Below, piece after piece: positions 14,086-26,378 of a DNA stretch of 64,000 nt; within the stretch, counting starts at the first letter, position 1, and each line of letters begins with the position of its first letter. The stretch is taken from contig NC_088099.1 in NCBI RefSeq assembly GCF_036370855.1, positions 29,408,501 through 29,472,500 on the forward strand, in the 5' to 3' direction. The DNA is from Dromaius novaehollandiae. Lineage: Eukaryota > Chordata > Aves > Casuariiformes > Dromaiidae. The translations under genes were made by a program, and so were the position numbers. Below the pieces are notes generated by a model. The model saw only the letters and a list, made by a program, of their open reading frames with translations, did not search any database and was not told the origin of the DNA.

Positions 14086-15874
14086 TGTTTGCCAAAAGTA
14101 TACTTCACAGCACTTAAATCTATGGAAGAAAATGTCTTCTAGGTACAAAATACTTGGTCAGGAAAAGCCATAGGATTTCAAATTTGGTGACTTCTTTTTT
14201 TTTCTCACCAGTTTGGAAACAAGTGCAGAATGTAGTGAGTATTTAATTTAGTGCTCTGAAACTTCTGAGGTCCTGCTTCTAGTCTGTGGTCACAGAAGCA
14301 AACACATCTATCAGGGACAAATACTGCAGACTTGTCCTAAATCTTCAGAGGGAAATACAAATGTCTTTAGTTCTGTGTTAATAGTGTACAAACAAAAATT
14401 TATCTGTTGTTCTTACTCTTATATAATGATGGTGATAAAACTTATTCTGAGCAAACATTTCTGACTTCCAGGAACAGATCTCCTTATTCTTAGATCTGTT
14501 TTTCTTTTATGATTTACAGTACTTTTTTGGCAGTCACTGCAGAGCTGTGTCATTATATGATAGATGGACAAGAATTTACTCATTGACTCACAAGGGATTA
14601 AAGAGTAACCTGCAGTGATGTTTGTTATATGATTATTGAAATGCCCTGTGGCTGTTAAGACAGCTAGGTCTTCCAAAACAAACATTAAATATTAGAGTTC
14701 AGTTAGATGTAATGGTGCACTAGCGCCCATAGAAAAACACTTTCATGAGGTGTCTTTCATAAAACATGATGGTATAATCCTTAAAATTAAGAGGAGTTGT
14801 AACAGGCATATTAATCTGCTAAATTTGGTCTTGGTGCTCTATTACAAGCAGCAAAGCTTTGATTCTCAAGGAGAATGTTTCTGTGGATAAGGTACTTGGG
14901 GAGTACGTGCTGAGTCATATGCTAAGAGCAGATAACAATTATTTGATGTGGTACAATTTGATGGTGATAGCTGAGGAACTCTGATACAATATCTCTATAG
15001 GATGCCTTTGGAAACTACTGCCTTACTCTAGAACATAGCACTTTTTTATTTCAAGGAAATCCTTTTTCTGCTGCTTTAAAATTTCATAACTAATGATGAG
15101 GAATCATAGCTGAAACCTCAACATGTCATAATTTTTATTCTTGCTCTGAAATGTGTACTTAAGCTAGTAGAAATTCTACACTTGCATTTCTAGTGTGTGG
15201 CCATCTGACTTGGTGTGGAGGAAGCCTTTGAATACTCTTTGAAAAGTTTTCTTCCAAATGTCTCTTAGCTGCTCTTGGGTTTAGCAAAGAAAACTAAGTT
15301 CTTTCAAAGGCCTTATCCAGTAAGGAGTTCATATGTGGGTGTATAACTGTTGTAAAAATAGTGACTGATACAGAGTATGAGGCAAGAACAGCAGCAAAGG
15401 CAAAGAACAGAACTGTCTGTGCAGCCGCAGGGGAGGCAGGCCACTTACCGCATTACAGAGGAGCGGGCCCATTCAGTGCTGCCTTTGCTTTCCACACAAG
15501 CAGTAACTAAAAATATTGCAGTATAAAACACTTTGTGTGGATTTATATGTCAGTTTTTCCAGACAACTGGCTTGCTTGTGTTTCCTAATAAAACTTTGTA
15601 GTTGGTCATATTTGCTGTGACCTGAGTTTGGTGCGCATATGGCATCAGTGGTATACTGGCTGTGTTTAATAGGCATGGATTGTTTCACAATTTTTTAAAC
15701 AGCTCCTGCTGTTGGGGTTCAGTATCACGGCTGTTCTTGTTACAGCTTTCTTTTAAAGAGCAGAGGAGGTGAAATGCAGAAGCAGGAAGAACATTTGAAT
15801 TGCTGTTCCCTGCCTGATGCCCAGTCTGCAGCAGTAGCAATGTCTAACACAGGGAGGTGGCTTTGTCATTGTCT

Positions 15875-15905
15875 CCCCCCCCCCCCCCCCCCCCACACAC
15901 ACACT
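15875..15905. repeat. C20 run followed by (AC)n
   Basis: Twenty C are followed by about five AC units. This is the longest poly(C) in the window. Confidence 0.95.
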
Positions 15906-16313
15906 AAGTGGCCAACTGGGCAGTTTCTCACTGGGAGGAAGTCCTTCTTAATATCATAGGTGATCACCTAAAGCATAAACTTACATTACTGGTCTTTTTA
16001 TTCTACATAGATACAACTGTCACAGGGTCATAATAAGGTTCAGTTTCTAAATTTAAATTGATAGAGCTATCTTATTTTTGTATATGCAAGAGTACTTATA
16101 AGTCTTGCCACAAGGCGTCATTGCAAGCAGCCTAATCCCTTCGGTAATTGGTATCTGAGTGATATTAGCTTGTATAATACTAGGTAAACCTCTGTGCTGA
16201 AGAACCGATGCTGGAATTGGGGGAGGGACAGTCTTGTACAAGTATGTGTGGTGATGTTGCCTACCAGGCTGTTACTCAAAGGGAATTACCAGAGTCTAGT
16301 ACTAGTAGTGTTG

Positions 16314-16355
16314 GATACAGTTGAATTGCTTAATGATACAGTTGAATTGCTTAAT
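16314..16355. repeat. Perfect tandem duplication of a 21-bp unit
   Basis: Unit 1 (16314-16334) and unit 2 (16335-16355) are identical, starting GATACAGTTGAATTG. Confidence 0.95.
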
Positions 16356-19300
16356 TTTGCTAAGTGTATGTCAATAGTTTTCCCTTAGCAAGGGCTTTGA
16401 GTTTGGTTAGCTGAGAAGTTGCCTTTTTTTAATTCCTAACCCTAACATGCTTTAAAAAGGTGTACAGATGCCTTTTTATTTTAGAAAGATTATGTAGCAT
16501 TATTAAAACCAATTTATTCTAAATGAAGAAGCCAGAATAGAGGCAAATCTCCCCCAAATAGAGTATATACTTTCTAGGTAGAAATTTGGAGTTTTGAGAG
16601 AGAGATTTTTCACATGGAAATGCAGTTGACTTTAAAAACATTAAATATTTTCGAGCACTGTTCTGTACTAATTGTTCTGCTTCTGGATTCTTGTCCTCTG
16701 CTGTTACTGCAGGTAAGGCCACACAAGCAAGGGGAAAACAACTATATGATAAAGCTGCAAAGTGGACTAGGAAGTGAAATAGGGATGGGAATTTAATTTC
16801 TTCATTTTCTAGTATTCTCTCGTTGTTGTGGTTTGAATTACAGGTTAAATTAATGTAGCATTTTAACTTTTGGGTTTTTTCAAATGTGAAAATGTTTACT
16901 TACAATGTTCTCCTGTCTTGCAACAAACAAGTGTTAGATGCTGTAACTGAAGCATTACAGTGTGAAAGAGTGTAAGGGCTAGTTCAAAAACAGGAAACAG
17001 TTCATGTACTAAAGAACTCTTCTGAACAAAGATTTCTGGTATTCTGTCAAAAACAAAGACCTGGGGTGGAATCTGTTGGGAGTTGAAGTCCACAAGGCCA
17101 TGGTTTCCCTGGGCAAATGTGTGAGATAAAGGAAGCTTGGGTTCGTTCTTAGCAGAAACAAAACAAAAAAAATCTGTCCTTTCTCTGCATGATCAGTTTT
17201 TCTTCCCTAACAAATGAATATTATACAAATTCAAGATACCTAGTCTGGTACGCTCTCTGACCCCCAGTGAAAGAGTTTAGGTTCTAATGCTCTCTAAAAA
17301 TATTAATGGGAGTTTATTGCGTAACTAGGACTTAGTTTGCCAAAGTAAATTTCTTAGGTAGTGGTGGTTTGACTACAGACCAGCTCTAGAATAAAATTAA
17401 TCCTACAAAAGAGTTGTTTGTGCTGGGATCAGCAAGCTGATCTGGCAAGCTGCATGCAGTCCATCAGCCTAACCCAGTTGTGAAGCTCATCTAATCTTAT
17501 GTACAAGGACTAGCTGGGCCTTGAACCAAATCTGGGAATTTTGGAGTTGTAGCTTTGTAGCTTTTTGGGGGTTTGGTTGTGTCCCTGTGTCTGTCCACCA
17601 TCACCCCACCCCACCCCCCAACACACACCTTTATCGGGTCCAAAGGAATAAGGTTCAGCTCAAGTATATTGGAGGCAATGCTGTTTTCTAGAAATTTGTC
17701 TGCTCAGGTCCTGAGCAACTACTGACCTTAATACAGAAAGCTGGCAGCAAGGATGTCACTGCATGGCTTGCAAACAGTGTTCTTTGCAGTGGTGTAGGAA
17801 CAGGACAGAGTTGATGAATATAGAGTTAAGAGGTGAGGCCTGTACTGATGATACTGGTCACAGACCAGGAAGCAGGAGCCTTGAGTGTCCCGATTCCTCT
17901 TCTAACTCTTATGTGTAGAGAAGAAACTTCAAAAGCTCTAGTGTTGAGAGCTGTGCAGGAAAGGGAAAAAACATGTTACAAGGAGTTTGTAGAGATGTTG
18001 ACATCTAGTGTTCTCTCTAAATAAAACTCCACCATGTGCAATAACAAAACCATAGTCTAGTCCATTAACCTATTACAGCATCACTGAAATAATAGTAAGC
18101 CTTTGAGAACCACAAGACAGTATATGCTTTTGAGAGAGCTGAAGAGTTAGGGGAGCTCAGTGGATAGTTTGCCTGGGCTTAGCAGTGGCCTGGGCACATT
18201 CACTTGAGAGTAAATATGGGTCCTGACGCAGTCTAATACCTGCCTCTACAGCAGACTGATTTGCTTCCTTGAGCTGTTGAATGTTTAGATTGACCCACAA
18301 GCCTTTCTGCCAAGATCACCCTGCTATTTGTCCTGTAGATTTGGCATAGAAGCAGCATTTAGACAGCTAATGAGTTGCATTTTGAAGCACAGTCTGGTCT
18401 CCCCTGTTGAAAGCTCTAAAAAAGAGCCGACTTCTTATCACCACTGGTCCTACTAGCTACTGATACTATTGCATCTTTAGATAGGCTATTTACCTCCTTT
18501 AGCACTGAGGCAGATGCTATGATTTTTAAAACAAAAGGAATATGGATTTCCTTCCCCCAAATCATTTGTTTAAAAGAAAATCACTACATGTAGACTTAAC
18601 AGTATGCATTATCTAAGTGATAGCCCACTGTGGGATAATTATACCTATGCTGCCTCAGTATTAGCATTAGAAGTATATTAAATCTTGCTTATCTGTATTT
18701 GGGAAGAAGTGGTGCAATGAGTTTATAAGAAGAGGATGCAAAATGTGCTTTCCACTCAATCAGTAACCACAATCTTTGAGATAATACATTAGATCAGATG
18801 GCCCAGTTAAGTTGCACCCAACAGCATTAAGGAAGCAAGATGATGAGATGTTAAACTTCAAATGCCAGGTAAATTCCAGATGTGTGGTGTGCTGTTAGAC
18901 CTCTCTCTGTATCTGGACTGGATGAACTTCAGCTGCTGGAGATGGTGCTGAAAGAAATGCCTGGGATGCTGCAGTTCCAGGGCTTCAAGTGGGTGGCTGT
19001 AAACAGGAGTTACAGCCATCACGTGAAGCCCTCCTCTTGAGATTTCAATCCAAAACAGTGGCTGTAATTTCATAATATATTGCAGCTAACAGCTCCTTAA
19101 ACCAACTTTGTCTGAGCTGTGATTTCCTGTCTTCTAGCCACAGTTCAGTATGTTGCTATGCCATTAGAGTGACATTGTGTGGTCTTCACAGCAAAGTGGA
19201 TCTCCCAAAGGATTTGGGTTAGAAATGATACTCCAAAGTTGCAACTTCCTTTTGCATTGGCAAAGATGATTGAAATGGTGTTTGCTCCACTCCTAGCTGT

Positions 19301-22300
19301 TACTACCCAGTGGGTTTTCTGAGCTTTATTAATAGAAGCTCTCTTTAATTCTATCAATGCACTTAAAAGCAAACTTTTTGGAAGGTGTATTTTTAATCTA
19401 AATTATTTTGCTTATCCACACTGTCATGTCCCTACTCTCCAAAATGTGCAGCTGTTCTTAGTGTTTTAGCACAGCAGGATAATAGAAGGTAAAAATCAAG
19501 AATCTTGAGTACAATAATCTGCTTTAACAGCCTGTTTAGTTTACCAGACTTGGCTCTGGTTAGATATCATTCTTGCAGTTAGATCTTGAGGCAGACATCA
19601 ACTGGAAGTAAGATAAAGATTTCTTACTGTGAAGTTGGCTAAGCATCAGAACTGAACTACATGGCTTTATGTTGCAGCTCAGCCAATTTAATGGATAGTC
19701 CTCATCTGAAAACCTCTCTCTCTGACTTTAGTTGTGGATTTTTACCTCTTCCCTTGTGCTGGCTCGACTGCTCTTCTGATCCCAGGGTCAGCTGATTGAG
19801 TTAACTCCTTTTCTAAGGTTAGTCTCCTGCTGTTTGAGATCCTCCAATCTGCTCATGGAAGCAATGAAGTGAGTACTAGGAGAGGAAGCAGGAATGGGCT
19901 GTGAAGGAGGAAGGCAGGAAGTGTAGGACTTCCCCTTAGAGTAGCTAACAGGTCAGTTTAGTTGTAAGGTGAAATCACAGCCTTGAGGTGTGGATTCACG
20001 TTTGGAGCAGTGCTGCTCACATTCAGGTTTTGTAAGTGAGCTTCCTCTCCCACTTCTCTGACTGCTCGGTCTTACCCTGGTGTTACCAGCTGCACTGGGC
20101 CAGGACAACTACCTGCATAGCTGAGAAATGGCAACAGTTCCCTCTGGAACATCTAGGGAAGGAAGGACATCAGCATTAGTGCTTTAAAAAATGCATGTGT
20201 AATGCATTACAGCCTTGTTTTCTACAAGTAGCAGACTTGCATGAGTCTTGAAGGCATCCATTATCCAGGCTTTTTTATTCAGTATGGACTAAGGGAATGA
20301 AACTGAGCCTAATAGGACTGAACGATCTTCTTGCCCTTGAGCTTATAAATGGACCAAGAACCTTCTCCGTTCCTCCAGGTCTCTGTGGGGAGGGGATAAA
20401 TAGCAAACTGGTGTCCATGAATTCTACTTGATAAACTTGTGCACGCTGCATGCCCTATAGCGAAGGGCTGTAATACTTAAAGGCGCCCACATCTTGGTAG
20501 AAATTTTATTGGTCAGATGTTGACTCCAATTTCAGAATTCTTTGGTCTGCTGTGGACACCCTTCTGGAGCAGTGTACCAACTTCCATTACTACTGGATGC
20601 AGCCCTGAGCATTTGGTGTTAAGCCAGTCTCTTCACCAAAGCTCTTCATAAATATATTCATTCAAAAAGAGTATTTTGTTATTTTGTTCATTTGGGGGGG
20701 GGGGCTGGAATCCTAGGTTTTTAAGTATGCTTGAAAGCTAAAACACTGTCTTGGGTATAGGGGAAAATAGTCTATAGTTCTGATATGTATCATAAGGTTT
20801 CCTCATGTCTTCAAGATCTATATTTAGAGTTTAAATTTTGAGTTATACATCACTGTAGGAGTTAAAGTTCCTAAAATGCTACTCTGATCATGGTGACAAC
20901 GAAGCAAACTGTCACAAGTTGTCCTTAAAGTGGAAATTCAGGGCCAGCTTCCTATGGAGTAAAAATTGCCTCTTTCCAATTAAACTCCACAGTGACCATC
21001 TGCACCAAATACTGAACCAGTCATCTTGAGTGGTGTGTTTTTATGCTGCTTTAAAAAAAAAAGTGCTGCTTGAATGATGCAGGAAAGCAGGTTTTTCTCC
21101 CACTATTTTGGAAAACAGTGGGGAGAGGGGAAGTTCATTAGAAAATGAATTTATAATGAATTCATAATGGTCTAAGCCTTTCAAACACCAGCAGCTTTGG
21201 TAGTATGTGTTATTGTCAAGGGAACTAGATAATAAGATACCTTTGGTAATGGGGGAAAAAAAAATCTAGGTTGGCTAGGTGTGGCGGGGGGGTGTTTGTT
21301 TTTTTGGTCATAACCTCAAAATAACTTACGAAAGACAAATTGAGGTTCTTTTCTTTCAAAAATGAAAGGAGGCTACTGTTCTGCGCTTTTTGTTTTCTTT
21401 ATCCAAGACAACTGGGTAGTTTTCAGAGAATTGGACACTCTAAAATCTGTCCTTGTGTTACTAACTGTTAACACTGTAGGCTTAAATAAAATCTTTACAA
21501 GATCCTGAAATGCCGTGGCAGAAAATAAATGCTGAAACACTGTTAGATTCCTTTTGTTTATTGACATCTGCATGCATATATGCTCTTAAATGTGCTCTAA
21601 AGTGAGAGGAATCAAATGTTTGGTGCAAGCTGAGAGGAGAAAAGGGCACTGTTAATACTGCTGAGAGGGGTTTGATTTAAACATAGGTTAAGGATAAGCC
21701 TCCTCTGCTGCTGCTTTCCCTGAATTTTCTTCTGTCATGGTGCCTGCTACATTCCATTGCTTTTGTCTGGGCTTGGTATTTGGGAAATTTTGGTGAGGGC
21801 TGCAAGGTGGGAGGGGGGCTATGCTAGAAGCTGGTCAGTAGTACGGGGGGGAGCGCTGGTGTGGGAATTGCAGAGTGGGGTCAGGGTTTAACTTTAGTGG
21901 CCATTCATCAGATGATGATTGATTGCTGTGCAGTCCCAGGGGACGTTTAACAACATCTCCACCCATCCCCCTGCCCGCTTTGAAAGCAGATGGACCAAAA
22001 AATGGGGAGAGCGACACCCAGGAATTCCCGCTGTTGTAAAATGTTTTTACGGTACACTGTACAGCCTTTCCTGAAGCAATCACATTTATGGCCTTGCTGT
22101 TGTATTTCTTGGGCTGCTGTGGCTGTAAAAGATGAATAGCCCTGTAATATGGTTCACTGATTCTGTTTAAATTGAAGTAGGCTCCCTTTATTGTTTTGTG
22201 TCTAAAATTGTATGCCACCAATTCAGGAAATATTTCCTGTTTGGGAAATAATCAACCCATAGCTGATTTATTTTAAAATAAATCACTTTTAACTATCTCT

Positions 22301-23280
22301 AAAACTACTCCCCTTTTGCTTCTGCCTTTTCCCATCTTTTAATTTTGGTGGAAACTTATATTAATTAATAAAAAGAAAAAAGAAACCTCTCTTATGAATC
22401 TCCCCCCCAGTTACTAGAATGATGCTGACTTTACCAAAATGTACGTCGATGTGGTGCCAGTTTGCTTTATCTTGGAACGATCCTATCTTGGTGTAATTAT
22501 TTATAGATTAATTACTATAGAAAAAATCATTAAATGCAGTTTACACAATTCTGAAATCCTTGGAAAGGAGAAAGCTCTCTGCTGTCCGATCCCTCACTTC
22601 ATTTCTCTCTCCATCACCCTCCTCTGTCAGAACAGTTGTGCTGTTTGGAAGAGACTAGCAAGTTTGAAGGCTTTGTTCATAAAATGCTTGTTCAGACCTT
22701 TGGGAAAATGGTGAATTACCTGGGTGATAGTTAAATTGCAGCTTGACTTCTGCCCCTTCCTGCCCCCTCCTTCCCCCATCACTGTTCCTTCAGACAGTAC
22801 AGGGTTAAAAAAAAAAGTTTCAGGATTTTTCTTCTAGGTATTGCTTTTTAAAGTTTAGCATCACAAGCCAATCTGTTTTATGGAAGACTTGGTAATTTCC
22901 CTTCCTTTCCACTACCCTCACCCATCCGCAGTTTGAGACTGGTCCTCTTACATTTTTTTTAAAAAACATTGAGATAATGAGCATAGAAGGAGCAGTCTGT
23001 TGCTCTGTTAATTGTGCTGACTAAAACTCAGGCGGGGGCCTCTCCTCCTTCCTGAGATTGGAAGAGGAGGAGCCTCTGCCACCTTTTCTAGGTATACTGC
23101 AAACTTGGTTGCAATTCATTTTCAATAAACTCTTGTATCTTCCCACTTCAAGAAAATATGAAGTCAGTATACTGTTGGTGTGAGGCTTTGGAGGGGGCAG
23201 CTGTTCCTGTTGGGTGGAGGGGGGTAGCTTATTTTCTCCCTGCTTCTATTTAGAAACAGGCATAGAAACATCCTCTAACA

Positions 23281-23545
23281 GTACGTGACCATCGTGGCCA
23301 GGACCTATGGCCTGGGCTGCGACAAGGCTTGGGCACAGTAATAAGTGCCTGGCGTGGCTGTGGGCACAAGCGCAGGCCAGCCAGGCGCGAGTGCGAGCCC
23401 CGCTCACCCGCCCGGCCGAGCCCTCGCGCCTCCCTGCACGGCCGAGGCTGCAGCTGGATTGCGGGGGAGTGTGGCTTGCTGTGGGCTTCGTCAGCCGGCC
23501 CAGCCGACGCGCTGCCCGCTGGGCTCTCCTGCCCACGGAGACCTG
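23281..23545. promoter_or_regulatory. Intronic CpG island
   Basis: I count about 23 CpG dinucleotides between 23281 and 23520, in sequence that is roughly two-thirds G+C, while the surrounding intron is AT-rich and nearly CpG-free. It lies 2.7 kb before the first TRIM71 exon of the window. Overlapping open frames in several frames reflect the lack of AT-rich stops and match no family I know. It may be an alternative promoter or an orphan island; the direction is unknown. Confidence 0.5.
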
Positions 23546-24777
23546 GGACTGCCCACAGCAGGAGACTTGCCCTTCTCGCATTTTTTCCAAAGCTTCCATT
23601 TTCTCAGCTGAAGTATATTTGCATCCAGAAAGGAGTTTCTGGAAGGTTCCTAGGCCGTCTTGAAGCTGACTCACTCTTCCAGTTTACTTCTGGTGACTGG
23701 CGCCCTTCCCCACCGAGCACAGCAGGGATTATGCCTTGTGCTTTCTTACATGTGTATTTAAGATAACTCTTAAATAACAGTGTAAGGATGGAGTATGCAA
23801 GATCACTCTTAGTTGCTTCCTCCCCTTTCCTCCCCCAAGCTCCTTAACTCCTTTTTGCTCTCGGATTTGAATCTGGGTTGTGAACTTTGTTTCACTATTT
23901 TCTGATTACTAAGAAACAATCAGGAAGCCTTGCCAGTGGCTTCCTAGTGTCTGCTCAAGAGTTGTGTTTTGGGTTGTATGTGTTGGGGGGGAGTGGTTTT
24001 GAGGTGTTTTTTGCTTTTATCGTATATAATCTGCACTTCTGAAATGTCTCTTCATTGTAAATTCAAGGGTGATATTTTTCCACCACATTTTGGTGGGTGG
24101 AAAGAGGTAATTGCACACCTTCAGTCTAGTTTCTCTTTGGCTTGAACAGCTGACTAACTCTTTACTGCCATATGCAGTCACCTTGCAGCAGGAGTACCTG
24201 GGCCTAGGTAACAGGACTGTTTTCTGGTGTTTACCCTAGCTTTTGCTTTTGGTGTTAACTATTGGGGGGGGGGGGAACTAATGTCAGATTTTGCTTGCTT
24301 CTGGACTTCTGTTCATATGGTCACCGTTTTCCTTTCAGCTGCTCTACTTGATTGAGGCCCCAAATCCCTACTGTATGTTTTTAAAGTACATTGGATTCAT
24401 ATGACTTAACTTGATACCCTGTCTTGGTTTTCATCCTCTCTAAACTTCTCAGTTGTTTAAGTGGAGTCATTCAGCAACATGTAATAAATGTTGCCTGTAA
24501 TTTCAACAGTGCAATTACAGAGCTGCACAAGAAAGTGAACATTATAATCAGATTTAGGCAACCTCAGCATAAAGACAAGGAGCCCTCTAGTTGAGGAAGA
24601 TGTTATATTTGACTAATGCATTTGGGAACCAAGGCAGCACATCTTTCCTAAAGACTATGAAGAATCTGAGATACTGCATGGGGATTTAGTATTTGAACAG
24701 AAACAAAAGGAGTAGTTCAGTTCAGATTTCTTTACAACAAAACCTAACTTGCAAAAGAAGGGATTTTAGTAAAACTG

Positions 24778-24785
<8 letters not shown>

Positions 24786-24811
<26 letters not shown>
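24786..24811. repeat. (CA)13 microsatellite
   Basis: Thirteen CA units are followed by a TGCGCGCACACGC stretch, so alternating purine-pyrimidine sequence extends further. Confidence 0.95.
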
Positions 24812-26210
24812 TGCGCGCACACGCACACCCCTTTGAGAAATTAATCCATGTACTGCTTCAGCTGTTGCACTCATAGCAGTTTTGAACATGGCTTTATGCA
24901 ATTCAGGAAATTTGATGGGATCACCTGTCTTCCTCTCACCCTTTCTTACGGGGGAGGAGGGGAAAGCGGATGTCACACGCTGTACCATAAACTATTAATT
25001 GGAAATGGAAGTTGTTGGGTGGCAACCATGAGACAAGCAAAATACCAAGTACTTATACAGCCTGTTCTGTTTTTACTCCTTTCCGTGAGGTAGATGTCAA
25101 ACAGCTGGTGATGGAAAAACTACTTGTAGTATGAAACCCTACTTGCTATTGTACAGTGGATTTTTAAATCCTGCATGGTAACCTGAGACTTTCTCACAAT
25201 ACACGGTGGGTTTTTTTGTGTGTTGAATTAAATTCTCCTAGCTATGTACACTAGGTTCTGTATTCAATCTTTTGTGTACTCTTTCACTTGCATCTTTAAA
25301 AAAAGGCCACACAGCTGACTTCTGACTCTTCTAAGAAAACACAGTTCTGTGAAAGATGTTATTTCTGTGTGCCACTTCCCTCTACTGGGAGGAATGAAAA
25401 CAGTTACAGCTGATGAATGGATCCAGCTTTCTTTTTCTAGGCTAGCATGTTGTATAAGACTTTCACTGTGAATTGAATATAGGAGTTTTTTTTGTCTAAG
25501 TACTTTGTGAATAGACAAGTGTTTTAGTGGTTACCCAGAGTTCACCATAGTATTAAAATGCTGCAATTGTGATGGACAAGTTAATGTTCAATTTTGGTCT
25601 CCAACTCCAGTGTCTTCAAGTGTTCCTTGCATATGAAGCAGTGGTATAGCAAAGACTTGCTTTCCTGTTGAGAGTGGTAGAAAGGAGTTGTGCTTAATAT
25701 TGTCACTGCCCTGAACATAAGGGATTTGCATGTTTTGAGAAGGTAGAGAGGATGGTTCTAAGCATGGATAACTTCTCCTCCGCCTCTGAAGCGGAAGACA
25801 TGGGGATGGGACACTTCCAGTCCTACAGTGCAGTGATTAATATATGACCCACCTAAGAGAATGTAGTGTTTGTGCATGCAGGAAAAGTCTTCATCTGAAA
25901 CTTGCCATAGATGACATCTCCAATCTGCAAGTGTTAGCAGATGGCTTCCGTTCTTAGGAGAAGGCTGATTTGGACATTCTTCCTAGTATTGTATTGCAAA
26001 GAAAACAATGACACTTCCATCCAACTGTTGGCATGTGATTGGGAACTTACTAGGAGGGATAGCTTTTTCCTCTGAAGAAACTATTGTGAAGTCTTTGCTC
26101 ATCGTTATTGCCTGTAACATCTCCTTTTATAGTTATGTGCTTGGGCTTCTTTCCTTCGTCACATTTTTAATTCTTTATTATAGGTAGTGATGCAGGTTTT
26201 TCTCTTCTAG

Positions 26211-26378
26211 GTGTTGCATTTCTACTGCGATACCTGTTCTGTCCCCATATGTCGGGAATGTACCATGGGACGACATGTGGGTCACAGCTTTATCTACCTC
26301 CAAGATGCCCTCCAGGATTCCAGGACTCTCACCATCCAGCTCCTGGCAGATGCTCAGCAAGGACGACAGGCTATTCAA
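26211..26378 (+). CDS. TRIM71: TRIM71 internal exon: second half of B-box 2 and start of coiled coil
   Basis: The exon is 168 nt, 56 codons, phase 0 at both ends. It starts after TCTTCTAG and ends at CAA followed by the donor GTAAGA. The peptide opens [20 protein letters not shown] and continues through an H-x2-H pair, which supplies the last six zinc ligands of a CHC3H2 B-box 2 (C-x2-C-x4-C-x2-C-x4-H-x2-H). The first two ligands (C-x2-H) are expected at the end of the preceding exon outside the window. The remainder, about 26 residues, is the N-terminal part of the coiled coil that supports oligomerisation. TRIM71 is a RING ubiquitin ligase and RNA-binding repressor active in embryonic and stem cells. 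The residues align without gaps to human TRIM71 from about residue 285, as I recall that protein. A 7-nt let-7 seed match (CTACCTC, 26294-26300) falls inside the exon. Confidence 0.95.

Larger units (their letters stand above)
1..26210 (+). other. TRIM71: TRIM71 intron 1 (3' part)
   Basis: This stretch has no recognisable coding exon. It is assigned to intron 1 because the first TRIM71 exon here opens at 26211 in the middle of B-box 2, so the RING-encoding exon must lie upstream. Open frames of up to 168 codons occur on both strands, but none shows a known domain or a credible pair of splice sites. The content is AT-rich unique sequence with C-run/A-run tracts at 1203-1229 and 2742-2772, TG repeats near 4351 and 6823, an AT repeat at 14064, a C20 run at 15875, a CA repeat at 24786 and a CpG-dense patch at 23281-23545. 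The acceptor at its end is a pyrimidine-rich tract followed by TAG. Confidence 0.8.

Noticed and set aside
21835..22221. 128-codon - strand frame in intron 1
   Set aside because: No recognisable domain and no flanking splice signals that join it to TRIM71. It might be conserved non-coding sequence but I cannot show this.
23246..23766. Overlapping frames of 88-145 codons on both strands
   Set aside because: They result from GC-rich sequence with few stop codons in the CpG island. None resembles a RING or B-box, so this is not TRIM71 exon 1.
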